Below, in pieces: positions 7,961-15,528 of a stretch of 64,000 bases of DNA (position 1 is its first letter; each line of letters opens with the position of its first letter). The stretch is from the NCBI GenBank assembly GCA_031180825.1, contig JAPSLM010000003.1, positions 186,001-250,000 of the forward strand, written 5' to 3'. The stretch comes from Paenibacillus sp. GTDB lineage: Bacteria > Bacillota > Bacilli > Paenibacillales > NBRC-103111. Below the pieces are notes generated by a model that was not told the origin of the DNA, made no database searches, and worked only from the letters and a program-made list of their open reading frames with translations. Both the position numbers and the translations under genes were made by a program.

Positions 7961-8107
7961 GGGCATTGCGGAGCAATGCCATCTTCGAAAGCATAGGCTT
8001 GGGCATTGCAAAGCAATGCCATCTTCGAAAGCATAGGCTTGGGCATTGCAAAGCAATGCCATCTTCGAAAGCATAGGCTTGGGCATTGCAAAGCAATGCC
8101 ATCTTCG
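7961..8107. repeat. 40-bp tandem repeat with an internal hairpin (3.7 copies)
   Basis: Units begin at 7961, 8001, 8041 and 8081. Each holds the inverted repeat GGCATTGC-NNN-GCAATGCC followed by a conserved 20-base linker. Units 2-4 have an AAA loop and unit 1 has GGA. The fourth unit breaks off after 27 bases. The array starts 15 bases upstream of the deoB start and lies in the xerD-deoB leader, so the mRNA would carry four consecutive 8-bp hairpins. The period of 40 is not a multiple of three, which argues against a coding repeat. Confidence 0.9.
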
Positions 8108-8224
8108 CAGGCCGGTCGATCCGGCAAGCCTACCCTCATTATCGCAAAAGCGGACATGGTTTGCAAAAGCCGCAATACGAAAAACCCGGTCTCTCAGGCG
8201 CAGAGGAACGGGCTCGCCGGAAGA

Positions 8225-9121
8225 CTATTCGATTTTCGCCCGGGGATGGGTCCGGTCGTAAACTTCCTTCATTTTCCCCCGGGTTACTTGCGTATAAATT
8301 TGCGTCGTCGAGATGTCCGCATGACCGAGCATTTCCTGAACCGAACGAAGGTCGGCTCCGTTCTCCAGCAGGTGCGCGGCAAATGAGTGCCGGAGCGTGT
8401 GAGGAGTGATTTCCATCCGAATGTCCGATTCCGCAGCGTAACGTTTAATGATTTTCCAGAAGCCCTGACGCGTCATCCGAGTCCCCAAATGGCTGACAAA
8501 CAACGCTTCTTCGGCCTTGGACGGCTTAAGCAGCTTCGGGCGCATCGTTTGGATGTAGGCCTCCACATACTCCGAAGCAATTCTCCCGAGCGGGACGATC
8601 CGTTCTTTGCCTTTGCCGACACAACGGATAAAGCCCAAACCGGGATTGACGCTGTCCACGTCAAGCGAGATGAGCTCCGATACCCGGATTCCCGTCGCAT
8701 ACAGCACCTCCAGCATCGCCTTATCCCGCATCCCGTTAGGCGTCGTCGTCAGAGGAGCTTGGAGCAGCTTGCCGACCTCCTGAACCGACAGCACCTTCGG
8801 AATCCGTTTCTCAAGTCTCGGGGTCTCCAAGTGCAGCGACGGGTCGCTGTCCAGCAGACGCTCCTTCACGAGAAATTGGTAAAAGGCGCGGATGGAAACC
8901 ATGCTCCGGGAAAGCGTGGCGGTAGCCCTCCCCCGCTGCTTCAGGTCCAGCATATAGCCGGAAATGTTCAGCTTCCCGCTGTCGCCCAGCGAAGAAATGC
9001 CAGATCTTTGCAAATAATCTATATACTGAGACAAATCGCGTCGGTACGAGTCCAGCGTATTCTGAGCAAGGCCCCGATCCTCCGCCAAAAAACGGATAAA
9101 CGAGTTGAGTTCCTGTTTCAT
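8225..9121 (-). CDS. xerD: Site-specific tyrosine recombinase XerD
   Basis: A 298-residue recombinase that resolves chromosome dimers at dif together with a XerC-type partner. The N-terminal SAM-like domain (residues about 1-95) includes LAEDRGLAQNTLDSYRRDL. The catalytic residues are visible: Arg in YATGIRVSEL, Lys in GKGKERIVPL, HTLRH (His and Arg), the LGHADISTT motif and the nucleophile Tyr in QIYTQV. I chose ATG 9121, behind AAAAGGGG, because it gives the normal XerD length. A start ten codons upstream is less likely. Gene order fur-yqzK-xerD-deoB-pupG matches B. subtilis apart from the inserted ald. Confidence 0.93.
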   Translation of the reverse strand: MKQELNSFIRFLAEDRGLAQNTLDSYRRDLSQYIDYLQRSGISSLGDSGKLNISGYMLDLKQRGRATATLSRSMVSIRAFYQFLVKERLLDSDPSLHLETPRLEKRIPKVLSVQEVGKLLQAPLTTTPNGMRDKAMLEVLYATGIRVSELISLDVDSVNPGLGFIRCVGKGKERIVPLGRIASEYVEAYIQTMRPKLLKPSKAEEALFVSHLGTRMTRQGFWKIIKRYAAESDIRMEITPHTLRHSFAAHLLENGADLRSVQEMLGHADISTTQIYTQVTRGKMKEVYDRTHPRAKIE

Positions 9122-9212
9122 GCGCAATTGATCCCCTTTTATGTCTTGCATCGGCGCTTTTAAAACAATTCCACATGCAGGATCTATTTTCCTTCCGCAT
9201 CGGGAAGGTTTT

Positions 9213-9458
9213 TTACTCGCCGATCCGGTAAAACAGCTTCAGCCGCTCGCTCATCGAGATCTTGTCCGGCGCCGCAGCCACCGGATCGTTCTGGAACGCT
9301 TTGACGGCGCGGCCTGCGGGTTCCTTATATTTCGGCTCCGGCTCCAGCCATCGTGTAACGGCCAGCAGCATGTGATAGAGCGCGAACGTAAACACGACGA
9401 ACAAAAGCGCGAAGCGAAAGCGGCCGAGCCATTTTCGCGCCCGAACATGAACAATCAC
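9213..9458 (-). CDS. YqzK-like small membrane protein (DUF4227)
   Basis: An 81-residue protein with a short basic N-terminus, one membrane helix at about residues 15-35 (FRFALLFVVFTFALYHMLLAV) and a polar tail ending in a conserved-looking MSERLKLFYRIGE segment. Size, topology and position between fur and xerD match the YqzK/DUF4227 family of Bacillota. Its function is unknown. The tail probably faces outside, although the orientation is only inferred from the positive-inside rule. Confidence 0.72.
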   Translation of the reverse strand: MIVHVRARKWLGRFRFALLFVVFTFALYHMLLAVTRWLEPEPKYKEPAGRAVKAFQNDPVAAAPDKISMSERLKLFYRIGE

Positions 9459-9617
9459 GGCTTGTCCCCTCCTCCCCCGCCCCCGCGCCGGCCCGGAGCC
9501 GGACCGCGGGAATTCATACGGGTTCTAAGAGTACCCTATGACCGGATCGGCCGAATTATGCGTACTCGGATGCAAGAAGGGACGAAACCGTATCGCCGGA
9601 ATACGCAAACGCCATAG

Positions 9618-10742
9618 TCAGCTGATCGGCAGCAGCGAATCCAAGCCCGTATAAGGCAAGCCGACGGCTTCGGCTACCGCCGGATACGTGACGTGGCCCT
9701 GATAGGTGTTCACGCCGAGCTTAAGCGGCGGATTGCCATAGAGCGCACGGGTAACCCCTTTCCCGGCCAATTCGAGGGCGTAGCCGATGGTCACATTCGT
9801 GAGCGCCAGCGTAGAAGTCCGCGGCACGGCTCCCGGCATGTTGGCGACCGCATAATGAAGGACGCCATGCTTCTCGTATGTCGGCGCGCTATGCGTCGTC
9901 ACGCGATCCACCGTTTCGATCGAACCGCCCTGATCGACGGCCACATCCACGATGACGGCCCCGGGCTTCATCTGCCGCACCATCTCCTCGCTGACGAGCT
10001 TCGGCGCTTTCGCCCCCGGAATGAGGACGGCCCCGATCAGCAAATCCGCCTTTTGCACCGCATTGGCAATGTTGTAAGGGTTGGACATCAGCGTGCGGAT
10101 GCGGCCGTGGAACACGTCGTCCAAATACCGGAGCCGTTCCGCGCTGCGTTCGATCACGACGACGTTGGCGCCGAGTCCGAGCGCCATTTTGGCGGCATTC
10201 GTTCCTACGATGCCTCCGCCCAAAATGATCACATCCGCCGGAGGAACGCCAGGGACGCCGCCGAGCAGAATGCCGCGCCCGCCGTAATTTTTCTCCAGAA
10301 ACTGCGCGCCGATCTGAACCGACATGCGTCCGGCCACTTCGCTCATCGGGGTAAGCAGCGGCAGCCCCCCATTCGGAAGCTGAATCGTCTCATACGCAAT
10401 GGCGGTGACTTTATGCTGCACGAGCGCCTCGGTCAGCTTCGGTTCGGCCGCCAGATGAAGATAGGTAAACAGCGTCAGTTCTTCCCGGAAATAGCCGAAT
10501 TCCTCAGGGAGCGGCTCCTTCACCTTCATAATCATGTCCGCCTTGCCCCAGACTTCGGCAGCCGACGGAAGCAGCTGTGCGCCCTCCCTGGCATACTCCT
10601 CGTCCGAAAATCCGCTGCCCGCACCGGCCCCGGCTTCCACAATCACGCTATGCCCGGCTTCTCTGAGGACCGCCGCGCCGCCGGGGGTCAATGCGACGCG
10701 GTTTTCGTTGTTTTTGATTTCTTTCGGTATCCCGATGATCAT
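9618..10742 (-). CDS. ald: Alanine dehydrogenase
   Basis: A 374-residue NAD-dependent enzyme that oxidatively deaminates L-alanine to pyruvate and ammonia. It starts [20 protein letters not shown], with the substrate-binding Arg and Lys. The Rossmann motif is [22 protein letters not shown], and it carries the signature [12 protein letters not shown] plus catalytic His in [21 protein letters not shown]. The length is typical. In B. subtilis ald supports growth on alanine and normal sporulation. It sits between fur and the yqzK-like gene, an insertion compared with the B. subtilis order. A terminator (10832-10871) separates it from fur, so it needs its own promoter. Confidence 0.96.
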   Translation of the reverse strand: MIIGIPKEIKNNENRVALTPGGAAVLREAGHSVIVEAGAGAGSGFSDEEYAREGAQLLPSAAEVWGKADMIMKVKEPLPEEFGYFREELTLFTYLHLAAEPKLTEALVQHKVTAIAYETIQLPNGGLPLLTPMSEVAGRMSVQIGAQFLEKNYGGRGILLGGVPGVPPADVIILGGGIVGTNAAKMALGLGANVVVIERSAERLRYLDDVFHGRIRTLMSNPYNIANAVQKADLLIGAVLIPGAKAPKLVSEEMVRQMKPGAVIVDVAVDQGGSIETVDRVTTHSAPTYEKHGVLHYAVANMPGAVPRTSTLALTNVTIGYALELAGKGVTRALYGNPPLKLGVNTYQGHVTYPAVAEAVGLPYTGLDSLLPIS

Positions 10743-10831
10743 GCTTCTGCCTCCTGTTCCTATTGTTCAACCAAAGCGTATGATATGGTATAGCGTTTGC
10801 CTTTTCGGTGCGAATATGTGGGAAAATGCAA

Positions 10832-10871
10832 AAAACCTTCATACTTGATCTAGCGTCAAGCCGAAGGTTTT
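10832..10871 (-). terminator. Terminator of fur
   Basis: Outer arms AAAACCTTC (10832-10840) and GAAGGTTTT (10863-10871) enclose an inner CTTGA/TCAAG stem. On the minus strand the hairpin is followed by a T-run. It starts 5 bases past the fur stop and isolates fur from ald. Confidence 0.82.
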
Positions 10872-10875
10872 GTCT

Positions 10876-11325
10876 TTACGATTTGTTTTTGTCGCGGCAG
10901 CGGTGGCAAATGCCTTGGAAATCAAGCCGATGGTCGAGCACCTGAAACCGGTATTCCCGTTCCAGCCGTTCTTCCAGCGGGCCCAGCCAGTCTTCCATAA
11001 TTTCGTCCACGGCGCCGCACTGCACACAGATAAGGTGATGATGATGGTGATGAGAGCTGTCGTTACGCAAGTCATAACGGGCCACGCCGTCGCCGAAGTT
11101 CATTTTCTCGAGGACGTGCAGCTCGCTGAGCAGTTCCAACGTACGATACACGGTAGCAAGGCCGATTTCGGGCGCTTTATCCTTGACGAGCATAAAAACG
11201 TCTTCCGCGCTCAGATGATCCTCTTCGTTCTCAAGCAAAACCCTGACGGTCGCTTCCCGCTGAGGCGTCAGCTTGTAGCCTTGCGATTGCAGCTGTTGTT
11301 TGATTTTTTCGATGCGAGATTCCAT
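10876..11325 (-). CDS. fur: Ferric uptake regulator
   Basis: A 149-residue Fur-family metalloregulator. The N-terminal winged helix carries YKLTPQREATVRVLLENEEDHLSAEDV and the recognition helix PEIGLATVYRTLELL. The C-terminal dimer and metal domain has a run of six His (HHHHHH), CVQCG and the second zinc pair CHRC. The first half is almost identical to B. subtilis Fur, which favours Fur over PerR or Zur. I chose ATG 11325 because GGGGGAGAAG lies before it. With Fe(II) it should repress iron uptake genes. Its promoter is at 11395-11424 and it is monocistronic. Confidence 0.93.
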   Translation of the reverse strand: MESRIEKIKQQLQSQGYKLTPQREATVRVLLENEEDHLSAEDVFMLVKDKAPEIGLATVYRTLELLSELHVLEKMNFGDGVARYDLRNDSSHHHHHHLICVQCGAVDEIMEDWLGPLEERLEREYRFQVLDHRLDFQGICHRCRDKNKS

Positions 11326-11394
11326 GCTTCTCCCCCACGGGTTTTGCACCGAAGCAAAACCTTTCTCGTAAGCTTAAGCTTTCTTCATGCTTAC

Positions 11395-11424
11395 ATTATA
11401 GGAGGAGGACTTAGGGAAAGTCAA
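11395..11424 (-). promoter_or_regulatory. Sigma-A promoter of fur
   Basis: On the minus strand, TTGACT (11419-11424) is followed after 18 bases by TATAAT (11395-11400), about 70 bases before the chosen fur start. The -35 lies only 6 bases past the spoIIM stop, which suggests independent fur transcription. No clear Fur box was seen. Confidence 0.72.
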
Positions 11425-11429
11425 ACCTT

Positions 11430-12077
11430 TTAAGACCCGGACATCGTTACCAGCATGGGCGTTACCCATTTCATCATAGCCGGCGACACGTAAGCCTCGA
11501 ATACCGCCACGCCGAGCAGCAGCGCCCCGGAAGCCAGAATGACGCCCGAAAATCGCATGAAAGGTTCATATAGAGCGCCCTTGCGGCGGATGAACCGGTT
11601 TTTGACCAGATGGATCGTAAAAGCCATCGCCGTAACGCTGCACACGAGCAGCAAAGGGATGACCACCAGGTTCGGCGGCACGACCGAAACGAGCGCAAAC
11701 AGCAGCCCCTTCCAGGATAAGGTACCGACCAGATAGCCGACGGTGAATCCGACCAGCACGCCCTTCAAAAAATCAAGAATGAGGATCAGCGGCAGGCCGA
11801 TGACGGATAAGCCCAGCACCCATATAATTAAAAACCATTTGATATGCATGGAAAACGAATCTTTAAACGATCCCGAAACATCGCCCTCCAATCCCCCTTG
11901 ATGGACGGACGCAAAAAAGCTGCCCAAATACCGGCTCAGCTCCTGCTTTTGTTCCAGCGACAGGGCGTTCACCATCACCGCACCGAAAACGACGCCCGTG
12001 ACGAAGACGACGCCTACGAATAAATAGAACGACAAATGCTCCTTCATATACTGCTCCAGCGTACGGTTCCGCATCAT
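11430..12077 (-). CDS. spoIIM: Stage II sporulation protein M
   Basis: A 215-residue membrane protein with about five hydrophobic segments (residues roughly 16-35, 80-98, 103-120, 127-150 and 175-197). A characteristic cytosolic/extracellular loop carries LSLEQKQELSRYLGSFF. SpoIIM works with SpoIID and SpoIIP in septal peptidoglycan thinning and engulfment by the mother cell. A sigma-E promoter is visible at 12108-12137, in the mother-cell pattern known for spoIIM. The gene lies next to fur, as in B. subtilis. Starts at 12077 or the following ATG (12074) are both possible. The ribosome site is AAGGGGGG. Confidence 0.93.
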   Translation of the reverse strand: MMRNRTLEQYMKEHLSFYLFVGVVFVTGVVFGAVMVNALSLEQKQELSRYLGSFFASVHQGGLEGDVSGSFKDSFSMHIKWFLIIWVLGLSVIGLPLILILDFLKGVLVGFTVGYLVGTLSWKGLLFALVSVVPPNLVVIPLLLVCSVTAMAFTIHLVKNRFIRRKGALYEPFMRFSGVILASGALLLGVAVFEAYVSPAMMKWVTPMLVTMSGS

Positions 12078-12107
12078 GCCGGCGTGCCCCCCTTGTCCGA
12101 ATAGTAC

Positions 12108-12137
12108 AGAATATGAGGGGGCGCTGCCGTTTATGAC
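12108..12137 (-). promoter_or_regulatory. Sigma-E promoter of spoIIM
   Basis: On the minus strand, GTCATAAA (12130-12137), a 14-base spacer and CATATTCT (12108-12115) fit the sigma-E pattern (ATA core at -35, CATANNNT at -10). It lies 31 bases before the spoIIM start. The same geometry recurs before mciZ and spoIIIAA in this window. Confidence 0.75.
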
Positions 12138-12155
12138 TCCGCCTGTTTGCCAGGG

Positions 12156-13343
12156 TTATTCTTTCCGCGCGGATACTTTGCCGTATTTGCCGCCGCCGCC
12201 CGTGTCAAGCTGCAGCGTGCCGGCGCGCGCTTCCATAATATAGCCGGCAATCGCTTGACCCGCCGCATCCGCGAGCTCCTCGAACGATACGCGGTGAAGC
12301 AGGTTCATCTCGGAGCCGAACCGCTCGATGAGACGATCGAACGTTTTCGGCCCAAGGCCCGGGATGTATTCAAGCGGCACTTGGTAGCAATAAGGCGGAC
12401 GTTCCGGCGCAACCAGAGGCTCTTCCCGATCCGCCAGGCTCAAAATCCGGTCCATCACGCCGCGGACAATCCGCGGGCTGCCGCAGTACAGACAGCGTTC
12501 CACGGCCGCCTGGCCCTCGTCGAGAATCGAGCTGCAATCGCCGCAGTACGTGCGGTGGTATTTGCCAAGCCGCGGATTGAGTCCGTAATTGGCAAGCACG
12601 CGGCGACCGTCCTCCTGCGACAAAGCCTTCCGCAGCTCCTCGAACGTCGGCGCTTCAAGCGCCAGCTTATTATATTCGCGCCCAATCTTCGGAAGCGAAT
12701 GGGCATCGGAATTGGTAAGAAACGTATATCGGTCCAGCTCGCTGATATACCCGGCCATGACGGAGTCGGCGCTAAGGCCGAGCTCCACGGCCTCAATCCC
12801 GTCCAAATCGAGCAAATGCTCCATTCGGGTCGAGCAGCTCCCGTAGACGCTTTTATGCGGGGTGAAAATATGCGCGGGAATCAAAATGCCTCCGCGCGCA
12901 ATCACCTCCCGCTGGAGCTCCCGCGCGGTAACGTAGATGCGCTGGGAGCTGAGCTGCACATTTTTCATATGCTTGCGCAGCCACTCCGTGAAGCTCTGCA
13001 TGTCGCCCAGCTTGGGCAGATAAGCGATCAAATGGGCCGTTCCCAGGCCGGGATCGCGCACCTCGATCTCGCAGCCGAGCAGGACGGTCGTCCGGTGGAA
13101 GCGGATGCCTCCGCCTGCCAGCTCTTCCATTTCGCCCGTATCCAAATAATGCAGCATTTCCCGCTGCACGCCCGGCGAATGACAGTCGATGATGCCGATC
13201 ATGTCGATCCCTTTGCGCTCCGACGCTTCCTGCGCGATGTTGTAGAACGTCAGATTGTTCGCGGCGCTGATTTTGACCGCTTCGCCCGCTTCCGTTCGCC
13301 CGATGTGGATATGCAGGTCGGCGTAGTACGCGTTCCGGCTCAT
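12156..13343 (-). CDS. Endonuclease Q-like PHP-domain protein
   Basis: A 395-residue protein. The N-terminal PHP-type metallo-domain carries DLHIHIG, GIIDCHSPG, GCEIEVRD, PAHIFTPH and NSDAHS, the metal ligands. A zinc ribbon follows (CGDC and CLYC, around residues 285-315), then a helix-hairpin-helix (YIPGLGPKTFDRLIERFG). This arrangement matches endonuclease Q and the TIGR00375 family, which nick DNA 5' of deaminated bases. In Bacillus the homologue is poorly studied. ATG 13343 overlaps the nudF stop (ATGA), so the two are coupled. Both may clean up damaged nucleotides. Confidence is high in the family and moderate in the exact substrate. Confidence 0.82.
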   Translation of the reverse strand: MSRNAYYADLHIHIGRTEAGEAVKISAANNLTFYNIAQEASERKGIDMIGIIDCHSPGVQREMLHYLDTGEMEELAGGGIRFHRTTVLLGCEIEVRDPGLGTAHLIAYLPKLGDMQSFTEWLRKHMKNVQLSSQRIYVTARELQREVIARGGILIPAHIFTPHKSVYGSCSTRMEHLLDLDGIEAVELGLSADSVMAGYISELDRYTFLTNSDAHSLPKIGREYNKLALEAPTFEELRKALSQEDGRRVLANYGLNPRLGKYHRTYCGDCSSILDEGQAAVERCLYCGSPRIVRGVMDRILSLADREEPLVAPERPPYCYQVPLEYIPGLGPKTFDRLIERFGSEMNLLHRVSFEELADAAGQAIAGYIMEARAGTLQLDTGGGGKYGKVSARKE

Positions 13344-13909
13344 GTCGGGAACGAGCCGGTAAGCTTGTACAGCTGCCAAGCGTAGACGGCCATGATCGTC
13401 TTGGCGTCGCTGATCCGCTGCTCCCGGATGTATGCCTGCGCCTGCTCCAGCGTAAGCTCTTCGATTTCGAGAAATTCGTCTTCATCCGGGTTGGCTTCTC
13501 CCTTCACCAGCTGCTCGGCGGCATACAGATGAAGTATTTCGTCGGCAAAGCCGGGCGATGTATAAAAAGAGCTGATATGGCGGATCGAGCCGGCGGTGTA
13601 GCCGGTTTCTTCCTCCAGCTCGCGCTTGGCGGCATCCAGCGGATTCTCGCCGGCGTTCAGCTTCCCTGCGGGAATTTCCACTTGGCTTTTCTCCAGCGGC
13701 TTGCGGTATTGCTCGACGACAATCATCCGGTCATCCGGGGTCAGGGCCAGAACCGCGACCGCGCCGGGGTGCTTGACGATCTCGCGGGTCGCTTCCCCGC
13801 CGTTCGGCAGCTTTACGGTATCCACCTGCAAGGAAATGATTTTGCCTTGAAAAATCGGCTGGGTGGAAACGGTCACTTCTTCGAATTTTTTATGCGTCTT
13901 ATGCGGCAT
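13340..13909 (-). CDS. nudF: ADP-ribose pyrophosphatase (Nudix)
   Basis: A 189-residue Nudix hydrolase that splits ADP-ribose to AMP and ribose-5-phosphate. The Nudix box is complete (GKLNAGE followed by seven residues and RELEEETGY, about residues 85-107). The upstream VVEQYRKPLEKSQVEIPAG stretch is typical of the ADPRase branch. I chose ATG 13909, after an AAGAGAGGAA ribosome site. The longer open frame to 14005 overlaps the divergent mciZ promoter and has no family support. It is translationally coupled to the endonuclease Q-like gene. A TGGTATAAT extended -10 at 13962-13970 probably starts the transcript. Confidence 0.92.
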   Translation of the reverse strand: MPHKTHKKFEEVTVSTQPIFQGKIISLQVDTVKLPNGGEATREIVKHPGAVAVLALTPDDRMIVVEQYRKPLEKSQVEIPAGKLNAGENPLDAAKRELEEETGYTAGSIRHISSFYTSPGFADEILHLYAAEQLVKGEANPDEDEFLEIEELTLEQAQAYIREQRISDAKTIMAVYAWQLYKLTGSFPT

Positions 13910-13961
13910 GGAAGATTCCTCTCTTCTCTTTACGGGTATTGTAAGAATAAGACCAAAGCTC

Positions 13962-13970
13962 ATTATACCA
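13962..13970 (-). promoter_or_regulatory. Extended -10 promoter candidate for nudF
   Basis: The minus strand reads TGGTATAAT, an extended -10 element, about 55 bases before the nudF start. No convincing -35 lies 16-18 bases upstream, which is acceptable for extended -10 promoters. Confidence 0.45.
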
Positions 13971-14000
13971 CAACCGGCGGCCGAAGGCCGACCGCGTAAG

Positions 14001-14030
14001 GACATAATCGTGTCGTCTCCCGCATAAGGT
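14001..14030 (+). promoter_or_regulatory. Sigma-E promoter of mciZ
   Basis: GACATAAT (14001-14008), a 14-base spacer and CATAAGGT (14023-14030) have the same geometry as the spoIIM and spoIIIAA promoters found here. The element ends 37 bases before the mciZ ATG. It matches the expected mother-cell expression of mciZ. Confidence 0.68.
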
Positions 14031-14067
14031 GGATTATATGAACCTATCGAAGCAGGAGGGGTACTCT

Positions 14068-14325
14068 ATGAAAACGTATGTCAATGCAAGGCAGCTTCGT
14101 TTGGTAGGGAAAGGCTGGGAAATCCGCAGCTATTTGAAAATGGCGCTGGACCGCGTCTCGCCCGATGTGCCGCTTGCGGTTTTTCTGGACGGGACGCGGA
14201 CCGGTACAGCTGCTACGGTTTATCCCAGCCCCCGTCCCGAAGGAGCCGGTACGCCGCTCCCGCCGCCGTACAAATGGCCGCAAAAAACGCCGGATCGTCC
14301 TGCCAGGCTCGCCCCATGGAAGTGA
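14068..14325 (+). CDS. mciZ: MciZ, sporulation inhibitor of Z-ring formation (long form)
   Basis: The N-terminal 25 residues (MKTYVNARQLRLVGKGWEIR and following) match MciZ, the mother-cell peptide that caps FtsZ filaments and stops septation during sporulation. The key LVGKGWEIR core is intact, as is the position beside nudF. The start ATG follows a strong AGGAGGGG site. The frame runs 85 residues, about twice the 40-residue B. subtilis peptide. The Pro-rich last part overlaps, antisense, the final 113 bases of the convergent DUF3866 gene. Either the protein is naturally longer or a stop was lost. The sigma-E promoter at 14001-14030 supports mother-cell expression. Confidence 0.8.
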   Translation: MKTYVNARQLRLVGKGWEIRSYLKMALDRVSPDVPLAVFLDGTRTGTAATVYPSPRPEGAGTPLPPPYKWPQKTPDRPARLAPWK

Positions 14326-15418
14326 TCGGCTGCCCGTACGATTCCAGAGCGGCAGCCATGTGCTCCAAGGGCGGCGGCGCCTCCCACAGCAGCCGGTGAC
14401 GCCGGGCGAGTCCGCTCTGCCGGACCTGCTCGCGCAGCAGCGCGGCTTCCGCAGCGACGGACAGCAGCGGCAGCGGGACGCAGGCCGGCGCGAGCGCGGC
14501 TTGGCCCAGGGCCACCGCCGTATGGCGGCTGAGCCCGCGGTGCCGCGGCCGCGGATCGGCGAAGCTGATGCGGGCCATCGCCACGGGGATACCCCCGAGG
14601 GCATGCGCCGCGCCCACAAGCTCGCCCGCTTCGATGCCGCTGAAGCCGTATACCGTGCCGGTGCCCACGATACCGGGACCCATGCAGACGACGGCCAGAT
14701 CGGCTTCCAGCACATGCCTCGCGGCAAGAAGCGCCGTGTATTTATTGACGGCTTCGACGTCGCCGCCGTAAGCGTGCCCGTAGGTGACCGCCCCGGCCAG
14801 CCAGCCGAGCTCCCGCAATCGCCGCACGTGTCCGCTGACCGCCAGAGGCAGGGCCCCCCCGTCGGACATGACATAGGCGATGCGCGGCGCCGCCGCTCCC
14901 GCCTTGTGCGCAAGCTCGCGGAGCCAGCAGACGGCGGCCGGCAGCATGCTGTGGAGCTCGCCGATGAGCACGGGCATCCCGCTGAGCGTAAGCGAATCGG
15001 CAAACAGAGCGTGATGCGGACTGGCCGGTTCTTCGACCGAAAGCACGGCCCGCTGCAAAGACGTATACCGCAGCTTCATGATGTGCCCTTCCCGCGGCTC
15101 GGGGGATCCCGGCTGTTCTTGCGTTTGTCGTCCCCGCAGGGCAGAGCCTCCAGCATCCGGGCTTTCGATGCTCTCCGCGGCCTCTCCAAGCCTCGCGTGG
15201 ACGAAATGCTCGCCGCCCGTACCGAGCCCCAGACGAACGGCCGTCGTATTCAGCAGCACCTTGTCGCCCGGACGAAGCGGCCCCCCTGCGGCAAGCTCGT
15301 GCAGCGCGGCGGCCGATTCTCCGTTTTCGAGCCGCACCCGGACCTCCTGCAGACCAGGCAAGGATAAAGGTTCCCCCACCGTTTCCATGACGACAGCCGT
15401 TTCCCATCGAATCCTCAT
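14213..15418 (-). CDS. DUF3866 family protein
   Basis: A 401-residue soluble protein of the DUF3866 family, found beside nudF and M20 peptidase genes in Bacillota. It has a beta-rich N-terminal third (GDKVLLNTTAVRLGLGTGG), then the conserved PASPHHALFADSLTLSGMPVLIGELHSMLPA region, a Rossmann-like centre with AYVMSDGGALPLAVSGHV, and CMGPGIVGTGTVYGFSG. No catalytic motif of a known class is evident and the function is unknown. ATG 15418 follows GGGAGGG. An in-frame upstream ATG is less likely. It is preceded by the terminator of the M20 peptidase gene, so it is probably transcribed on its own, and its 3' end overlaps mciZ. Confidence 0.8.
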   Translation of the reverse strand: MRIRWETAVVMETVGEPLSLPGLQEVRVRLENGESAAALHELAAGGPLRPGDKVLLNTTAVRLGLGTGGEHFVHARLGEAAESIESPDAGGSALRGRQTQEQPGSPEPREGHIMKLRYTSLQRAVLSVEEPASPHHALFADSLTLSGMPVLIGELHSMLPAAVCWLRELAHKAGAAAPRIAYVMSDGGALPLAVSGHVRRLRELGWLAGAVTYGHAYGGDVEAVNKYTALLAARHVLEADLAVVCMGPGIVGTGTVYGFSGIEAGELVGAAHALGGIPVAMARISFADPRPRHRGLSRHTAVALGQAALAPACVPLPLLSVAAEAALLREQVRQSGLARRHRLLWEAPPPLEHMAAALESYGQPITSMGRAWQDDPAFFAAICTAAGAAYRLLRDGGWDKP

Positions 15419-15446
15419 GTTCCGTTTCCCTCCCGCTTTTCGCACA

Positions 15447-15486
15447 AAAAAATCGCCGCTTACCCGAAAGAGATAAGCAGCGATTA
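15447..15486 (-). terminator. Terminator of the M20 peptidase gene
   Basis: Arms at 15452-15463 and 15475-15486 form a 12-position stem with a single mismatch and an 11-base loop, followed on the minus strand by seven T. It lies about 45 bases past the peptidase stop. Confidence 0.85.
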
Positions 15487-15528
15487 AAACAACCTGTATG
15501 TTAATACGTTATGCCGGAAGGTCAAGCA

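Noticed and set aside
7961-8107. CRISPR array
   Set aside because: The units are direct tandem copies with no variable spacers and no cas genes nearby.
7942-8175. Leftward open frame across the 40-bp repeats overlapping the deoB start by 4 bases
   Set aside because: The repeat period is not a multiple of three, so the frame drifts through unrelated peptides. There is no ribosome site, and deoB has its own.
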